Positions 44,661-54,990 of a stretch of 64,000 nt of DNA are shown here, in pieces. The DNA lies in contig PUFA01000006.1 of the NCBI GenBank assembly GCA_003508835.1, forward strand, positions 6,448,001-6,512,000. Direction: 5' to 3'. The stretch is from Eonycteris spelaea. Taxonomy: Eukaryota > Chordata > Mammalia > Chiroptera > Pteropodidae. A model generated the notes under the pieces. That model was not told where the DNA came from. It searched no databases and was given only the letters and a program-made list of their open reading frames with translations. Position numbers and translations under genes: made by a program. Position 1 is the stretch's first letter, and each line of letters opens with the position of its first letter.

Positions 44661-46140
44661 AAAAAAGTGGAAAAGGGGATGGAAGGAAATCTCCCACTTT
44701 ATGAGGATTTTGCTTAATGAGACACCAGCCCAGGACAGCTACCCAGTGACCAGCCCCTGGTCGCAGAAGCCTCCCCCACCCCCAGGGCTCTTCCCCCAGT
44801 CTCCAGCCTGGGATGAGAGTGGGAACCACAGTACATTTGACCGTATAAGGAGAAGCCATAGGGAGAAATATTTTACCCCAGCATCTTATTCCCTGGGTAG
44901 AACAGAGTTTAGGAAAGGTGCGTTGCTGTAAGCTTGACCGAGCCATTTCTCCAACCATGTGTCTGTGGATCTATCTGCCTGCTCACTCCTAGAACCTCAG
45001 ACTTCCTTTCGTTCAAGAGAGGCAGAAGTTCCTAGCATCAACCTCCAAGGAAGACCAAGCTTTCCCTAGCAGATTTGAAATTTTTTTTTCCATCTCCCTT
45101 TCTCATTTGAGCAAAATTATTTCTATGATCATGTGGCCACAGATTCTATTAGAGCTTTACTCTCCCCGTGTGAACCTCTGTGTGTTGGTATACGAATATG
45201 TGCACAGTAGTGTGAGCCACTGTGCCTGCTCCCTCCCAGAGGTAGGAGGGGGAAAAAAAAGTCTATAGTACATGCTAACGCCTTAAACTGGGAGAACATT
45301 TGCAGGGCGGGAGTTGGCCAACAACAGGGAAAAGGAAGGTGGCCGTTGTGGTCACCTGTGATCATCAAGACCAACCCAGAAGGTGCCCTGCACTGTACCT
45401 CAAGGATGCCCACCTCTGGCACCAGTAAGTTGCACTAGCTTACATGTTGCCCGGCTTAGGTTCAGTGTAATCACCCCTCGACCCCAGGACTTGACTGAGT
45501 GTCCACAGGACAAGCTGACCCCCAACCACAGCTACGCACTTAGAGCTGGAATCAAATCTCTGGAGAGGCTCTGGGCCTGCATGCAGGAGTGTCAAGCCCC
45601 CAGTGATGTGTCCAGGCCCAGGCTTTCCCTAACAGGGCTTGAGCTCCAGATAGGAGACCCGCCTGAGGAGAGGAAGGAGCTGCAGAAGTCCCCCTAAGCT
45701 TAGTAAAGAGGATTCACCAGGCCTCCAGCTTAGTGACTGAAGCCAGAGAAGCCGTCAATCTTGCCCCTGCCTGGCATATTTGAAGGCCCTAGAGTTAGTG
45801 TCTGGCCAGCCGATCTGGGTTCTCCTTGCTGTCTGGGAGACCTCTGTGTGGGAGGACTGCCCTCTATTGGTCCCTGAGCTGGGACATGGTAGCAGTCACT
45901 AGGGCCACCTCATAGCTGCAGCCCCCCAGGATAATCAGCTTCAAATTGCCTACTGTATGAGGGCACCAGGTAGAGGAGAGGCAACTATCACCTCCTAGGA
46001 AGGAATTCTGCTTCATGTTCACACACAGGTTGCCCACAACCCTTCCTTCTCCATCTCCCATAGCCACTCTCAGAAATTCACCATCTCGGCTACCTCCTCT
46101 GCCTCTCTCCCACTCACACCCATCCCCAGCACTCCTCTCA
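44661..46140. other. Non-coding, nothing recognised
   Basis: No gene or clear repeat; T9 run at 45081-45089. Confidence 0.4.
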
Positions 46141-46489
46141 GCCAGCCAAAACCACAATGCACACTCTCACGAGCTTGCTCACTCACACTCATGCTAACAC
46201 ACTCATCACACCCATACCACTGTTGGACTGTCCTGTACCAGTGTCGTGGTCTTTGACGCTGAGCTCTCCAGAGTCACCAGGTACCTGGCATCTGTAACAT
46301 TGGATTAAGCACACACCTTTACAGCATTTGACTGGGGTCTCCTTCTCTCAGGATTTCCAATCACTTATTCAGCAAACCACTTTCCAAACACATCCCTGCC
46401 CATCATTGTTCTCAGCTCCTCCCACCTCTCTCCTGCTCCCTTCAGATAATTAAAGTTAGGCTGTGTTTGTATGTATGTGTGATCTTATT

Positions 46490-46545
46490 TTTTAAACACA
46501 CACCCCCACACATACATATGCGTGTATATATACAAACACACACAG
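46490..46545 (+). repeat. Imperfect CA-rich repeat
   Basis: ACACACACCCCCACACATAC then TATATATACAAACACACAC. Confidence 0.8.
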
Positions 46546-46663
46546 CAATTAGATCTACCCATTCCTGCCATCATTCCTCTTGTTCAGTGAAACCTCAGCT
46601 ACGCACATGTCCCCACATCGCCATGCAATGAATTCAGCATCATCTAGTCACGGGCTCCTGATG

Positions 46664-46669
<6 letters not shown>

Positions 46670-46713
<44 letters not shown>
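46670..46713 (+). repeat. (AC)n microsatellite
   Basis: About 43 bases of CA repeats. Confidence 0.98.
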
Positions 46714-46715
<2 letters not shown>

Positions 46716-46889
46716 GTACTTTTCACACAGGTACACCGTCCCACTCCCTCATATTTTTCCAGGACCACGACCCACCTCAGGGCATCTGAAAGGGCTCCCT
46801 GGATGAGCTAAGTACCAAGAGGGCTGTGCGTCAAGGCCCCCCAAGCACATATACCCAGTGGACTTGTCTCTGGCTGAGCCTGACCAGGG

Positions 46890-47050
46890 TGGGTCTGGGT
46901 ATTATTAGGCTGCAGAGACAGCATGGAGGCATATGGTCTCGTACACAAGAAATAATGTTCATGTTAAATCAGACCTCATGCATAATGCATGGTGCCTGAT
47001 CTCACATTATTTTGGGTGTTCGTCAAAATCAGTGTTCTTTCTTGTGAGGG
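46890..47050. promoter_or_regulatory. Candidate enhancer with MORE-like POU dimer palindrome
   Basis: ATGCATAATGCAT at 46978-46990 is the POU dimer element MORE (ATGCATATGCAT) with one extra central base. It is flanked by GGGTATTATTAGG, AGAAATAATGTTCATG, and CACATTATTTTGGG. No repeat explains the block. OCT6 and BRN2 are known to dimerise on MORE-type sites; use here is inference. Confidence 0.55.
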
Positions 47051-47259
47051 CTTCTGAAAAGAAGGGGGAAAGGCGTTAGCTAATTGCACCCGCAGCCTGG
47101 ACCCAGGGAGCGGAGAGTGCCCTGTGCCCCGCTTCACCCACCAGTGGGTCTCATCTCTCTCTCTCCTCTGTCTTTCCACATGGAAGGAGGGGCTGACTCA
47201 GGTTTGTAGCAGGCGTAAGACCCCATGTTATTTTTATTTCTTTTCTCTCGGCTCTGTCC

Positions 47260-47420
47260 CCAGAGGGTTCTAGGGAATAGCAGTGGCTCCGTTGTTCTCA
47301 CACCCGATTCATTTGCCGTTTTATGAACTCCCCGTTGATTCATCGCCTCCCTAAGTCAATGATTCACTCCTGATGGCTTTTCAGAAATCCTTCTTCAAAG
47401 GCTCCAGAATATTTAGCTCT
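47260..47420. promoter_or_regulatory. Weak candidate element
   Basis: CCGATTCATTTGCCGTTTTA, CCGTTGATTCATCGCC and GTCAATGATTCACTCC contain repeated GATTCA cores. Function is speculative. Confidence 0.25.
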
Positions 47421-47704
47421 AAACAGGAGCAGACCTGGACCCTACGTTGTTACTGTTCTCCTTGCTTAGAGTGGGAAATTGTCACTGTCCTTGGCCTTTC
47501 CTTGTGCTGGGCAGCCTGGGGAGAAGGGAGAGCTCCCTCCACGCAGAAGCTGCTAGAATTGACCCCAGCAGCTCATAGACAGAGCTGGCTCTGCATCAAG
47601 GCTCCCTCCAGCCACTGTGGGTCACCTGCCTTCCCTCACTGTCATCCAAGTCCCTGGGGAAGCTCTTCGTGTCTCAGGGGGAGACAGAAAGCAGAATGGT
47701 GAAA

Positions 47705-47935
47705 CACAGGGGCTGTGAGAACAGACAAACCTGGATGCAAATCCTGGCTCCACTGCCTATTAACTGTGTGACTTTAGACCAGATACTTAGCCTTTCTGTG
47801 CCTCAGTTTCTTGATATGGTGACAGTGGCAGTTTCTGCATCATAGGGCTATTTTGAGAATTAAGTGGGAAGATATACATAGAGTGCTTAGCATAAGTAGG
47901 TGATAAATGAATGAAAGCTGTTTTATTGTAGGGCC
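47705..47935 (+). repeat. MIR SINE
   Basis: GATGCAAATCCTGGCTCCAC, TATTAACTGTGTGACTTTAG, TGTGCCTCAGTTTCTTG. Confidence 0.92.
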
Positions 47936-48029
47936 TGGGCGGTGCATTGTACCAAAACAAGTGAATGGGGGAAGAAAACCAAAACGTAATGAACTTTTAC
48001 CATAGACCTCATTCCGCTTCAGTCACTCA

Positions 48030-48185
48030 GACATAATACCTATCCAGCACTTATCATATGCTTTATTTTCATGATTTCACATTAATTATTCCTATTTCAC
48101 AGATGAAGAAACTGGCACCCAGAGAGTTTCAGTGACCTGTCCAAGGCAGCAAGACTAATGATAGAACCTGGGATAAAACCGTTTT
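48030..48185 (-). repeat. MIR SINE
   Basis: CCAGCACTTATCATATGC, ATTTCACAGATGAAGAAACTG, CCTGTCCAAGGCAGCAAGAC. Confidence 0.85.
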
Positions 48186-48374
48186 TATCTGATGCCCAGG
48201 TCCATGTTCTTTTTATATTCCCCGCCTGGGTAAACAGCAGCGTCTAGAGCTTGGGGTAAGTGCACAAAGCCGAGGAAGTTCCAGAACTTAGGACTGGGCC
48301 AGGGGGAGAAACTGGGGACCAAGGGTGTTGGAGCTAATTGGTTAGAATCCGCGCCCCTCTCTACCACCCTACCA

Positions 48375-48440
48375 CCAGGCTCAAGGAAGTTGGATGACTC
48401 GCCTGGGATCACCAAGAAGGTCAGTAAGCCCTTCTGATGC
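48375..48440 (-). repeat. MIR scrap
   Basis: GGCTCAAGGAAGTTGGATGAC then GGGATCACCAAGAAGGTCAG. Confidence 0.5.
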
Positions 48441-48474
48441 ATCCATTCAGAGTGCTGTGTACTGAGCAACTCAT

Positions 48475-48672
48475 ATAGTGGCTAAGAATGTGGGCCCTGG
48501 AGTCTGCCCAGATGTTATCCTGGCTGCACCACCTACTACCACAGGACCTTGGGCAAGCTACTTAACACTTGCCACGCCTCAGTTTCCTCATCTGTCAAAA
48601 GAAAATAATAGGGCTGCTGATATACGTAGAAGGGAGCCTGGCAGATGTAAGAGTGCATTAAATGTTAGCCAT
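48475..48672 (+). repeat. MIR SINE
   Basis: TAGTGGCTAAGAATGTGGGC, GACCTTGGGCAAGCTACTTA, CTCAGTTTCCTCATCTGTC. Confidence 0.92.
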
Positions 48673-48744
48673 AAAATTAATTTTATGTGTACGATATATA
48701 TTATTATATTATTGCTAGGCCAAAGTCGTGCAGAAAAATAATGC

Positions 48745-48905
48745 CTAGTGCTTTTTTCCCTCAGGATTATTCCTCTTTATTCTCAAAACCACTCTGGGAA
48801 AAAGAGTTTGAGCTCTCCATTCCCACTTCACAAATGAGGAAATGGAGGCCCAAGGAGGTTGGGAGGTTCACCCAAAATGACCCAGAAAATTAATGGCAGG
48901 TACAG
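48745..48905 (-). repeat. MIR SINE
   Basis: TTCTCAAAACCACTCTGGGA, CTTCACAAATGAGGAAATGG, AGGCCCAAGGAGGTTGGGAG. Confidence 0.8.
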
Positions 48906-49494
48906 TCTCCCAACCTCTTCCCCACTCCTGCCTTTTTGTGGCAATCCTGTGTCTCCCCTGATTGGAGGATCAGGTACACTGAGCCCTTCCTAAGGCTCTA
49001 TGCTGGGTTCTGGAGAGAAAGCACCCAAGAGGGTCAGGGAAGTCCTCAGGCAGTGGTACCATTTAGCTGGGTCATGAAGAATAAGTAGGGGTTTTCCTCA
49101 GGGGCTCCCAGCTAAGAGCCTGATCCCAAGGAGGCAAAGCCAATCAGCCCAGCACCCCCAGACCCCACTCATTCCCCCTTCCTGAAGCTTCAGTGCTTCT
49201 TCCTGACCTGCTTAGGACACTTCTACCCAGCACAAAAGACTCAACTAAGACCAGACTCTAGACCAGACTCTATGGAGCCACCTAACATGAGACTAAGTCT
49301 AGCCACAGATCCCTTCAGGACCAACTCCTGGTTCTAGAGCAACCCTACCCAACGTTGACCACCAAACCATGCCATGAGGCATCCCAGCCTCAAAGGTGAA
49401 GGCAAGTCACCTATACGGCCAGGCCTCACTGCACTCACTGTTCATCCTTACTCTGACCCAAGTTGGGTCATTTGTCATTTCTAGGCCTTGATAT
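48906..49494. other. Non-coding, nothing recognised
   Basis: Local direct repeat GACCAGACTCTA at about 49250-49272; otherwise nothing. Confidence 0.4.
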
Positions 49495-49690
49495 ATGAAA
49501 TAGGCGTTCCCTCATTTCTCCACTCATCTCCATCCATTTATCCATTCATCAAACCACCCACCCATCCATACAACCTTATTCATTCATCCATCTGCCCACC
49601 CATCCACCCATCCATTCATCCATTCATCCATGCAACCCTGAACTACCTCTTCAACTATCCACCCAACTATCTCCTTATTCAGTCAACCAG
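49495..49690 (+). repeat. Degenerate (CATC/CATT)n repeat
   Basis: CATCCATTTATCCATTCATC and CCCACCCATCCACCCATCC words across about 190 bases. Confidence 0.85.
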
Positions 49691-49775
49691 TATGACAATC
49701 AAGCCCTGTGTTGAGCAGTGGGAATACAGAAGTAAATAAGACTGGTCCTCCTGTCCTTAAAATACTTCTAAATTA
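49691..49775 (-). repeat. L2-like scrap
   Basis: GTGTTGAGCAGTGGGAATAC then AGTAAATAAGACTGGTCC and CTGTCCTTAAAA resemble the reversed L2 3' end, and the CATT repeat is its likely terminal array. Confidence 0.55.
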
Positions 49776-50135
49776 GCTTCTTTCCCTCCCTACCTCTCAG
49801 TCATGTAGGGTAGGCATGTGAGGGCCCAAGTGAGATCATTGTTTGGGAGGAAACAATGAAGTCTATTGTGTCAGAACACTGGGAACTTCAATGTCCTGCT
49901 TGGGTCTTCAGGGGCTTCGGGAAGGTATAGTCAGTATGGTCTCTGCATTGCCCTAGGAATCCATTTAGCTCTAATTTCTCACTTTAGAGATGCCAGGTGT
50001 TGACCTGAACTAGAGGGATTTCAAAGGAAGTCGGGAGAGAAGGAGTGTATGAGCATAACATCTCCTAAGGCTGGAGGTCACCACTGGGACTCAGTTTTTC
50101 TACCAGAAATGGAAGAAGCATCTTGGCACCAGGGA
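49776..50135. other. Non-coding, nothing recognised
   Basis: No gene or clear repeat. Confidence 0.4.
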
Positions 50136-50139
50136 GATA

Positions 50140-50262
50140 TGGAGAGATGTTCTGGTCCCAACTTTGTCACCACCTAGCTGTGTGACCATGAGCAAGTCTC
50201 TGCCTTTCTCTGGACCTTGATTTCCCCACCAGTGCAGTGTGAGGGGTGGTTGATGGGTCATC
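50140..50262 (+). repeat. MIR fragment
   Basis: CACCACCTAGCTGTGTGACC, ATGAGCAAGTCTCTGCC, TTGATTTCCCCACC. Confidence 0.8.
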
Positions 50263-51655
50263 CCACCTCTGAGTGGCCCCTCTCAATTCCCAATTTCCCT
50301 CCAGGCTGGGTGGGCCTACCCCTCTGACAATGGGGCCTCTCTGACCGGCCCACACACGAGGAGGGGTAAGAGATGACGTTGTTGGTGTCCACAGCCCTGA
50401 GTTCTCTGGCTATTCAACCCTCCCTCCCTTGACACAAACAACCCTCAGTCGCCTCCCCCTCCCACACCCCAGAATCTGGGCACAGCTGGCGCTTGCTTTG
50501 CCCTGGCCACCGCATGAATCACCCCTCTATGGTCGCCCAGGGGAGTGGTCCAGGGAGCATCCTACGCCCCCTGCGGGGTGAGGGCCAGAATCACGGCCCT
50601 CAAGCAGGCAGTGTCCACAGGAACAATGAGGGCCTGTGGCTGACGGCCGGAATGCAGCCATTGTCCTGCCCTGGCTGCCAACCCCAAGGCCTCAGGTCCC
50701 CAGGCCAGGCAGGCTGGCGTGGGTCGGTGCGTCAGGCGCTCGTGTGCCAGCGCCAGGACACATGGCCGGCTGCTTCCCTTCTCTGAGCCAATGGGCCAGA
50801 CCCGCCCCCCCCCCCCCCTCCACACACAGCCTCACAAAGGATCCCATGCACAGGGCGAGAAGTAAGACAAGACCTAAGGAAGGAAAGACTGCTTCTAACC
50901 CATTCAATCCTGGGGTACTTGGAGCAGACTCAGAGAAGGGGCCTTGAAGCCCTGAGACCCAAGCTATACATCACAGTGGGAAGGGGGACCACATTAGAAT
51001 AATGCAGGATTAGGATGGAGTTGCTATAGCGACGTATTAGGGCAATACATCTAGAGAGTCCTGGCCCCTTGGTGATGTATGACTCTGCTCAGCTGAGGGG
51101 AGCAGGGGGAGGGGGCCTGTCCCACTGCTTCCAGGGGACAGCAGACACCAAACATTCTCTTCATTGGTGGAAAACATCTGCCTTGGACTCTAAAAATCGG
51201 CTTCTCAGAATCCTGTCAAGACTGGGAGAGATATCCTGCCAACCCAACCTCCAACAACCCCACTTTAGTCCATGCTCAACTAAGCTGCAACTTCAAATCC
51301 CAGCTCTACCCTCCGCCCCAGCCTCCATCCCTCCCTCTAGGCTCTGTCCTTTTTGCTTCAGTGCTAAGGACTATTCCCATACTCTCTCTCCCAGCACCCA
51401 TTGGGATTAATAGGACTACATCTGGGGAAGGAGGCTGGGGAGAGGGACAAAGGGGAAGGAGGCGGGATTGTTCAGAAATATAACTCCTCGGTCAAACCAC
51501 TCAAAACTGTTCATTTGAGAGACACCTGGAGACTAACTCTGAGGCATACCTGCTGACCCCTTCTCACCCACAGGCCTCTGCATGCCAGCATCTGGACAAC
51601 ATACCCTCGTCTAATCCTAGGTCTGGAAGTTTAACTTCTCTGCACATACTCCCAG
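50263..51655. other. Non-coding; C15 tract, otherwise nothing recognised
   Basis: A run of about 15 C at 50804-50818. No supported gene. Confidence 0.4.
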
Positions 51656-51659
51656 GCGC

Positions 51660-51905
51660 GCAAGAGGGTGTAGGGGTGGACTAGCCCTAGTGAAAAAAGA
51701 ATCATACGGGCTACCAACAAAGCACTCATGAGAAATCTTCAGGTAATGTTTGTAATGTTATGTGACAAAGTCAGGCTATGAGCTCCCTTTCAAACTGCTG
51801 TATCGAGTCATTTGTACCAGCTTTTCCCATCTCAGAGGCCCTGTCTGTCAACCCCCAGGGCAATTTAGGGAAAGATTCTCTTGAGATAACCCCCTTTGCT
51901 ATACT
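51660..51905. promoter_or_regulatory. Candidate Schwann-cell-enhancer region
   Basis: Non-repetitive block about 12 kb downstream of the POU3F1 start. It has SOX-type ACAAAG at 51717-51722 and 51765-51770 and an inverted ATTTGT at 51810-51815. From memory, the mouse Oct6 Schwann-cell enhancer lies about 12 kb downstream and responds to SOX10. The position match is suggestive; identity is unproven. Confidence 0.4.
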
Positions 51906-52079
51906 ACCTTAGCATCGTGGTGAGGAAGAGGAGGAAGAACCAACAACCCCTTTTAAGAATCATAGGGATGCCTATGATATAGCCCTGCCTCTCTGTATCT
52001 TGACCTGCCCTCTGTATATCCATGTCTGTGTGTCTGTGTGTCTGCATATGTGCGCATGCATGTACGTCTTGCTTGCCAC

Positions 52080-52170
52080 TGAATGGTAATTTTTAGTTAA
52101 TTCAATTGATTAGAATAATTATACAACCCAAAAAAGTCTTCCTTTTTCCTTCTGAAAGTGACACTCTGAC
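52080..52170. promoter_or_regulatory. Homeobox-rich candidate element
   Basis: GGTAATTTTTAGTTAATTC, then AATTGATTAGAATAATTATAC: four TAAT/ATTA cores within 50 bases. It could be part of the same enhancer as the block at 51.7 kb. Confidence 0.45.
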
Positions 52171-54045
52171 CCTGAGGGGTGTATGGCTCCAGCCCAAGCA
52201 GGAAGATGCTAACCGTAGAAGTTACCCCCTCCCGCCAGAGGAGGATGGAGGATATAGGTGGTCATAGGACAAGGCAGGGTAGGAGGCACTCTTCTGCTTG
52301 TGTACACGTGGCCACTCCTGCCCATGAACACACATAGACACTCGCGCGTGTACACTTTGGCCCTACCCTGGTGTTGTCCTCACAATGGAAGAAACCAGAT
52401 TCACCGCACAAAGGGATTTTCTTCTCTCATTGCTCTTCATCCTCTGGGTGCCCCTTTCTCACATTTACACAGACAGACACTCTCACATGCAATATACACA
52501 CACATCGAAGCAAAGAGAAAGGAAGAGAATGAAAAGAAGGTAGATGAAGACAGTGTGTGCTCCCAGAGGGTAGTTCCTGGGGTGGGGGTGGCAGGGTGCC
52601 CAGGGCATAGAGTGGGCAGGAGAGCTTCATGGCTTCCTCTCTTCCCTAGCCAGTGACCAAAGGTCAGCCCAGGCGGCTCAGCCACGTGCGGTCCATCCAC
52701 CCCCGTCGGGTCATGTGAGACCAGGACCAAAGCCTCATCAACACACCCATTGTCCTCCAGAGCCCAGGCTTATGCTGAAAGGATAAGCCCCCTCCAACCC
52801 AAGGCTAGTCAGTGCCCCCTCCAAAACCTGTTGTCCTGGCTAAGGAGACCCTTGGAGAGGGTCTCTCAGCCCCACCTTGAGGATAAGCTGAGTGATACCT
52901 CAGCTGGATCCTACCCCTCTTTTAGACTTTGCATCCCCTTCTCGGAAATGGGAAGGAGCGACTCTCCACTTGCACCGAGAGTGCCTGTGGTGGGAGCAGG
53001 GGGAGGAAAGACCCTCTTTCTCCTGTTCCCCTTCCCAAGTGTTCTGGAGGGGAAAGAGAGCAAAGCAGAGAGGGCCGAAGACTTGCCCTGAAGGTCATCG
53101 TGCACGTCAGACCCCCTTGCACCCTGGCTCCCAGCCTGGGCCACAACACAGGCTCCATTGACTCCTGGGCACCCTCTTTCTCAACATGCATGCAAAACTG
53201 TGGGCTCGTGGTTCCTGCCCACGGGCCTCTGGCCCCACAGGACCCACCCAGGAAAGAAGGCCAGAGCTGGCTGGTTGGATGGCCGTGGGTGGACACAGTT
53301 CTCAAGGGGCTGATGGAAGGGAGGAAGAAGGAAGAGATGGATACTGCACCTATACCAGAATCTTCTGGAGCTGGGCTGAAGGCTCTCACGGCCAATCTCT
53401 AGGCCCTGTCCTACCCAACCCAGAGTGGAGTCAAAGATCTTGGGGACTCAGCTTGGACAGATTCTCTACCAGCGCCAGCCCTACCTATCCCTAATCCATT
53501 TTTACTTCTTGCAAAAACAGGGACATCCACCCCCCCACACACCCCCACCCCCACCCCTGCCACTGGGACTAAACATGGGGCAAAGCCAGCCTGACACACC
53601 CTCTGTTTCCTACAAGGAAAGTCAGGTAGGGAAGATGGTTGTGTCTGGGGGAGGAGGACTGGAAGACTGGGGCTCCAGTAAGGGGAGGGCTGCCCCAGCA
53701 GGATGACAGAGAGATGATTAAACCCACAGAGAAGATTGATAAGGGAGCTAAACAGCTGCAGCTCTGCAAGGTGGGCTGGGGACAAATCTCATCTTGTCCT
53801 GGCGGCACTCAGAGCATGGGGGGCTGGGCCTGCTCAGCTGAGCTCACGACCTACACAGGCTCCAAGCAGGGGGGAGGGGGGCTCCTCCTACCTTCTTCCC
53901 CCAAGGCCTATAACAGTGGCTCTCAGAGCCCAGCCCTCATTCCTGCCACTCCAGAGCGCCCTCCCTGCCTGACACCCCTCTGCACCTGGGCAGTGTGCCC
54001 TTCTCACCGGTGCCCGCTTCACCCACAGTATCTCTGCCACAACTC
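52171..54045. other. Non-coding, nothing recognised
   Basis: AC-rich scraps at 52460-52505, CCCCCCACACACCCCC at about 53531. Open frames reach 157 codons with no domains. Confidence 0.4.
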
Positions 54046-54115
54046 TTGCTCTCGTTATTATTAGATGTGATTTACAGCGGAAACGCTGAGTCAGACAAAC
54101 CAAGACTCCCCAGAC
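54046..54115. promoter_or_regulatory. Small candidate element with AP-1/MAF-like site
   Basis: TATTATTAGATGTGATTTAC followed by AACGCTGAGTCAGAC. Weak call. Confidence 0.3.
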
Positions 54116-54654
54116 AGAGGCAGTGGGAGAGCAGAGGAAAGTCCAGGGCAGGTGGCCCTCTCTGGGCAGGGTCCTCAGAAGAGATGGAAGAGATGGAGCT
54201 CCAAAATGAGCGAGAGGTTCACCTCCCATTTCTCCTGTCTGCTCCAGGCCCAGGAGCCTCATTGGGGTCTCTTACACCTCCCGGCCCCTTTCCTGACCCC
54301 AACCTAGCTTGTCAGCCTAATCCTGTCATTCTCTGATCTTCCTTGGCAAGTCTGAGAGAACAGCCCAGGGATCTGGAAGTCTTGAAATCAAGTGGTTCTT
54401 TTCCTCATGGGCCATCTCGTCATGTCAGGGCTCGTAGTTCAAAAGGCAGCCCCTGACTCCCAGAGGTGGAGAGAGGCAGGAAAAGTGCATGGCTTGGGGT
54501 TTCAGCCCCCACTCTGCAGGCAGAAAACAGAGGTACTGTGCGTCCAGCGGCTCAAGAATTCGTGGGAAGCACACGCCCAATCCTGCTCCCACCTTGCTCA
54601 GAAGAACTCGGCGGGCAGCTCCGTCTCTGCTCCCTGGGTCTCTGACTCCCTGGC

Positions 54655-54990
54655 AGGGAGGAACTGGGCATGATTGCCAAAAATAAACGTTCCCTCTCCC
54701 GCTCCCTGGCTCCCGGCTCCCGGCTCCCGCTCATTAGGATGCGTGGCGTTTGGCTGTGGTCCCACACCTTGCAGCTCATTATAAATATGCAGTCGCTGCT
54801 GGCGCTACCCCAATCATCTCTGCAATCAGAGCTTTTAATTAGGTTAATTAAATTGTATCAAATCTCGCAGGGACGCAGTTCACTGATGCTGATGAGGCAG
54901 CCAAAACAGACCCCAGCTCCTCCGCTAATGAAGGCCGCTGCCTGCCTGCGCAGTGAGGGAGCCCGAGCGCATAACAAACGGAGCATCCTC
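54655..54990. promoter_or_regulatory. Strong candidate conserved enhancer
   Basis: About 330 bases of non-repetitive sequence with several homeobox cores: CTCATTAGGATGC, GCTCATTATAAATATGCAG, CCCCAATCATCTCTGCAATC, TTTTAATTAGGTTAATTAAA (54833-54852), CGCTAATGAAGG, and SOX-like ATAACAAACG. It lies about 15 kb downstream of POU3F1. GGCTCCC is tandemly repeated three times at about 54707-54727. Confidence 0.6.
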
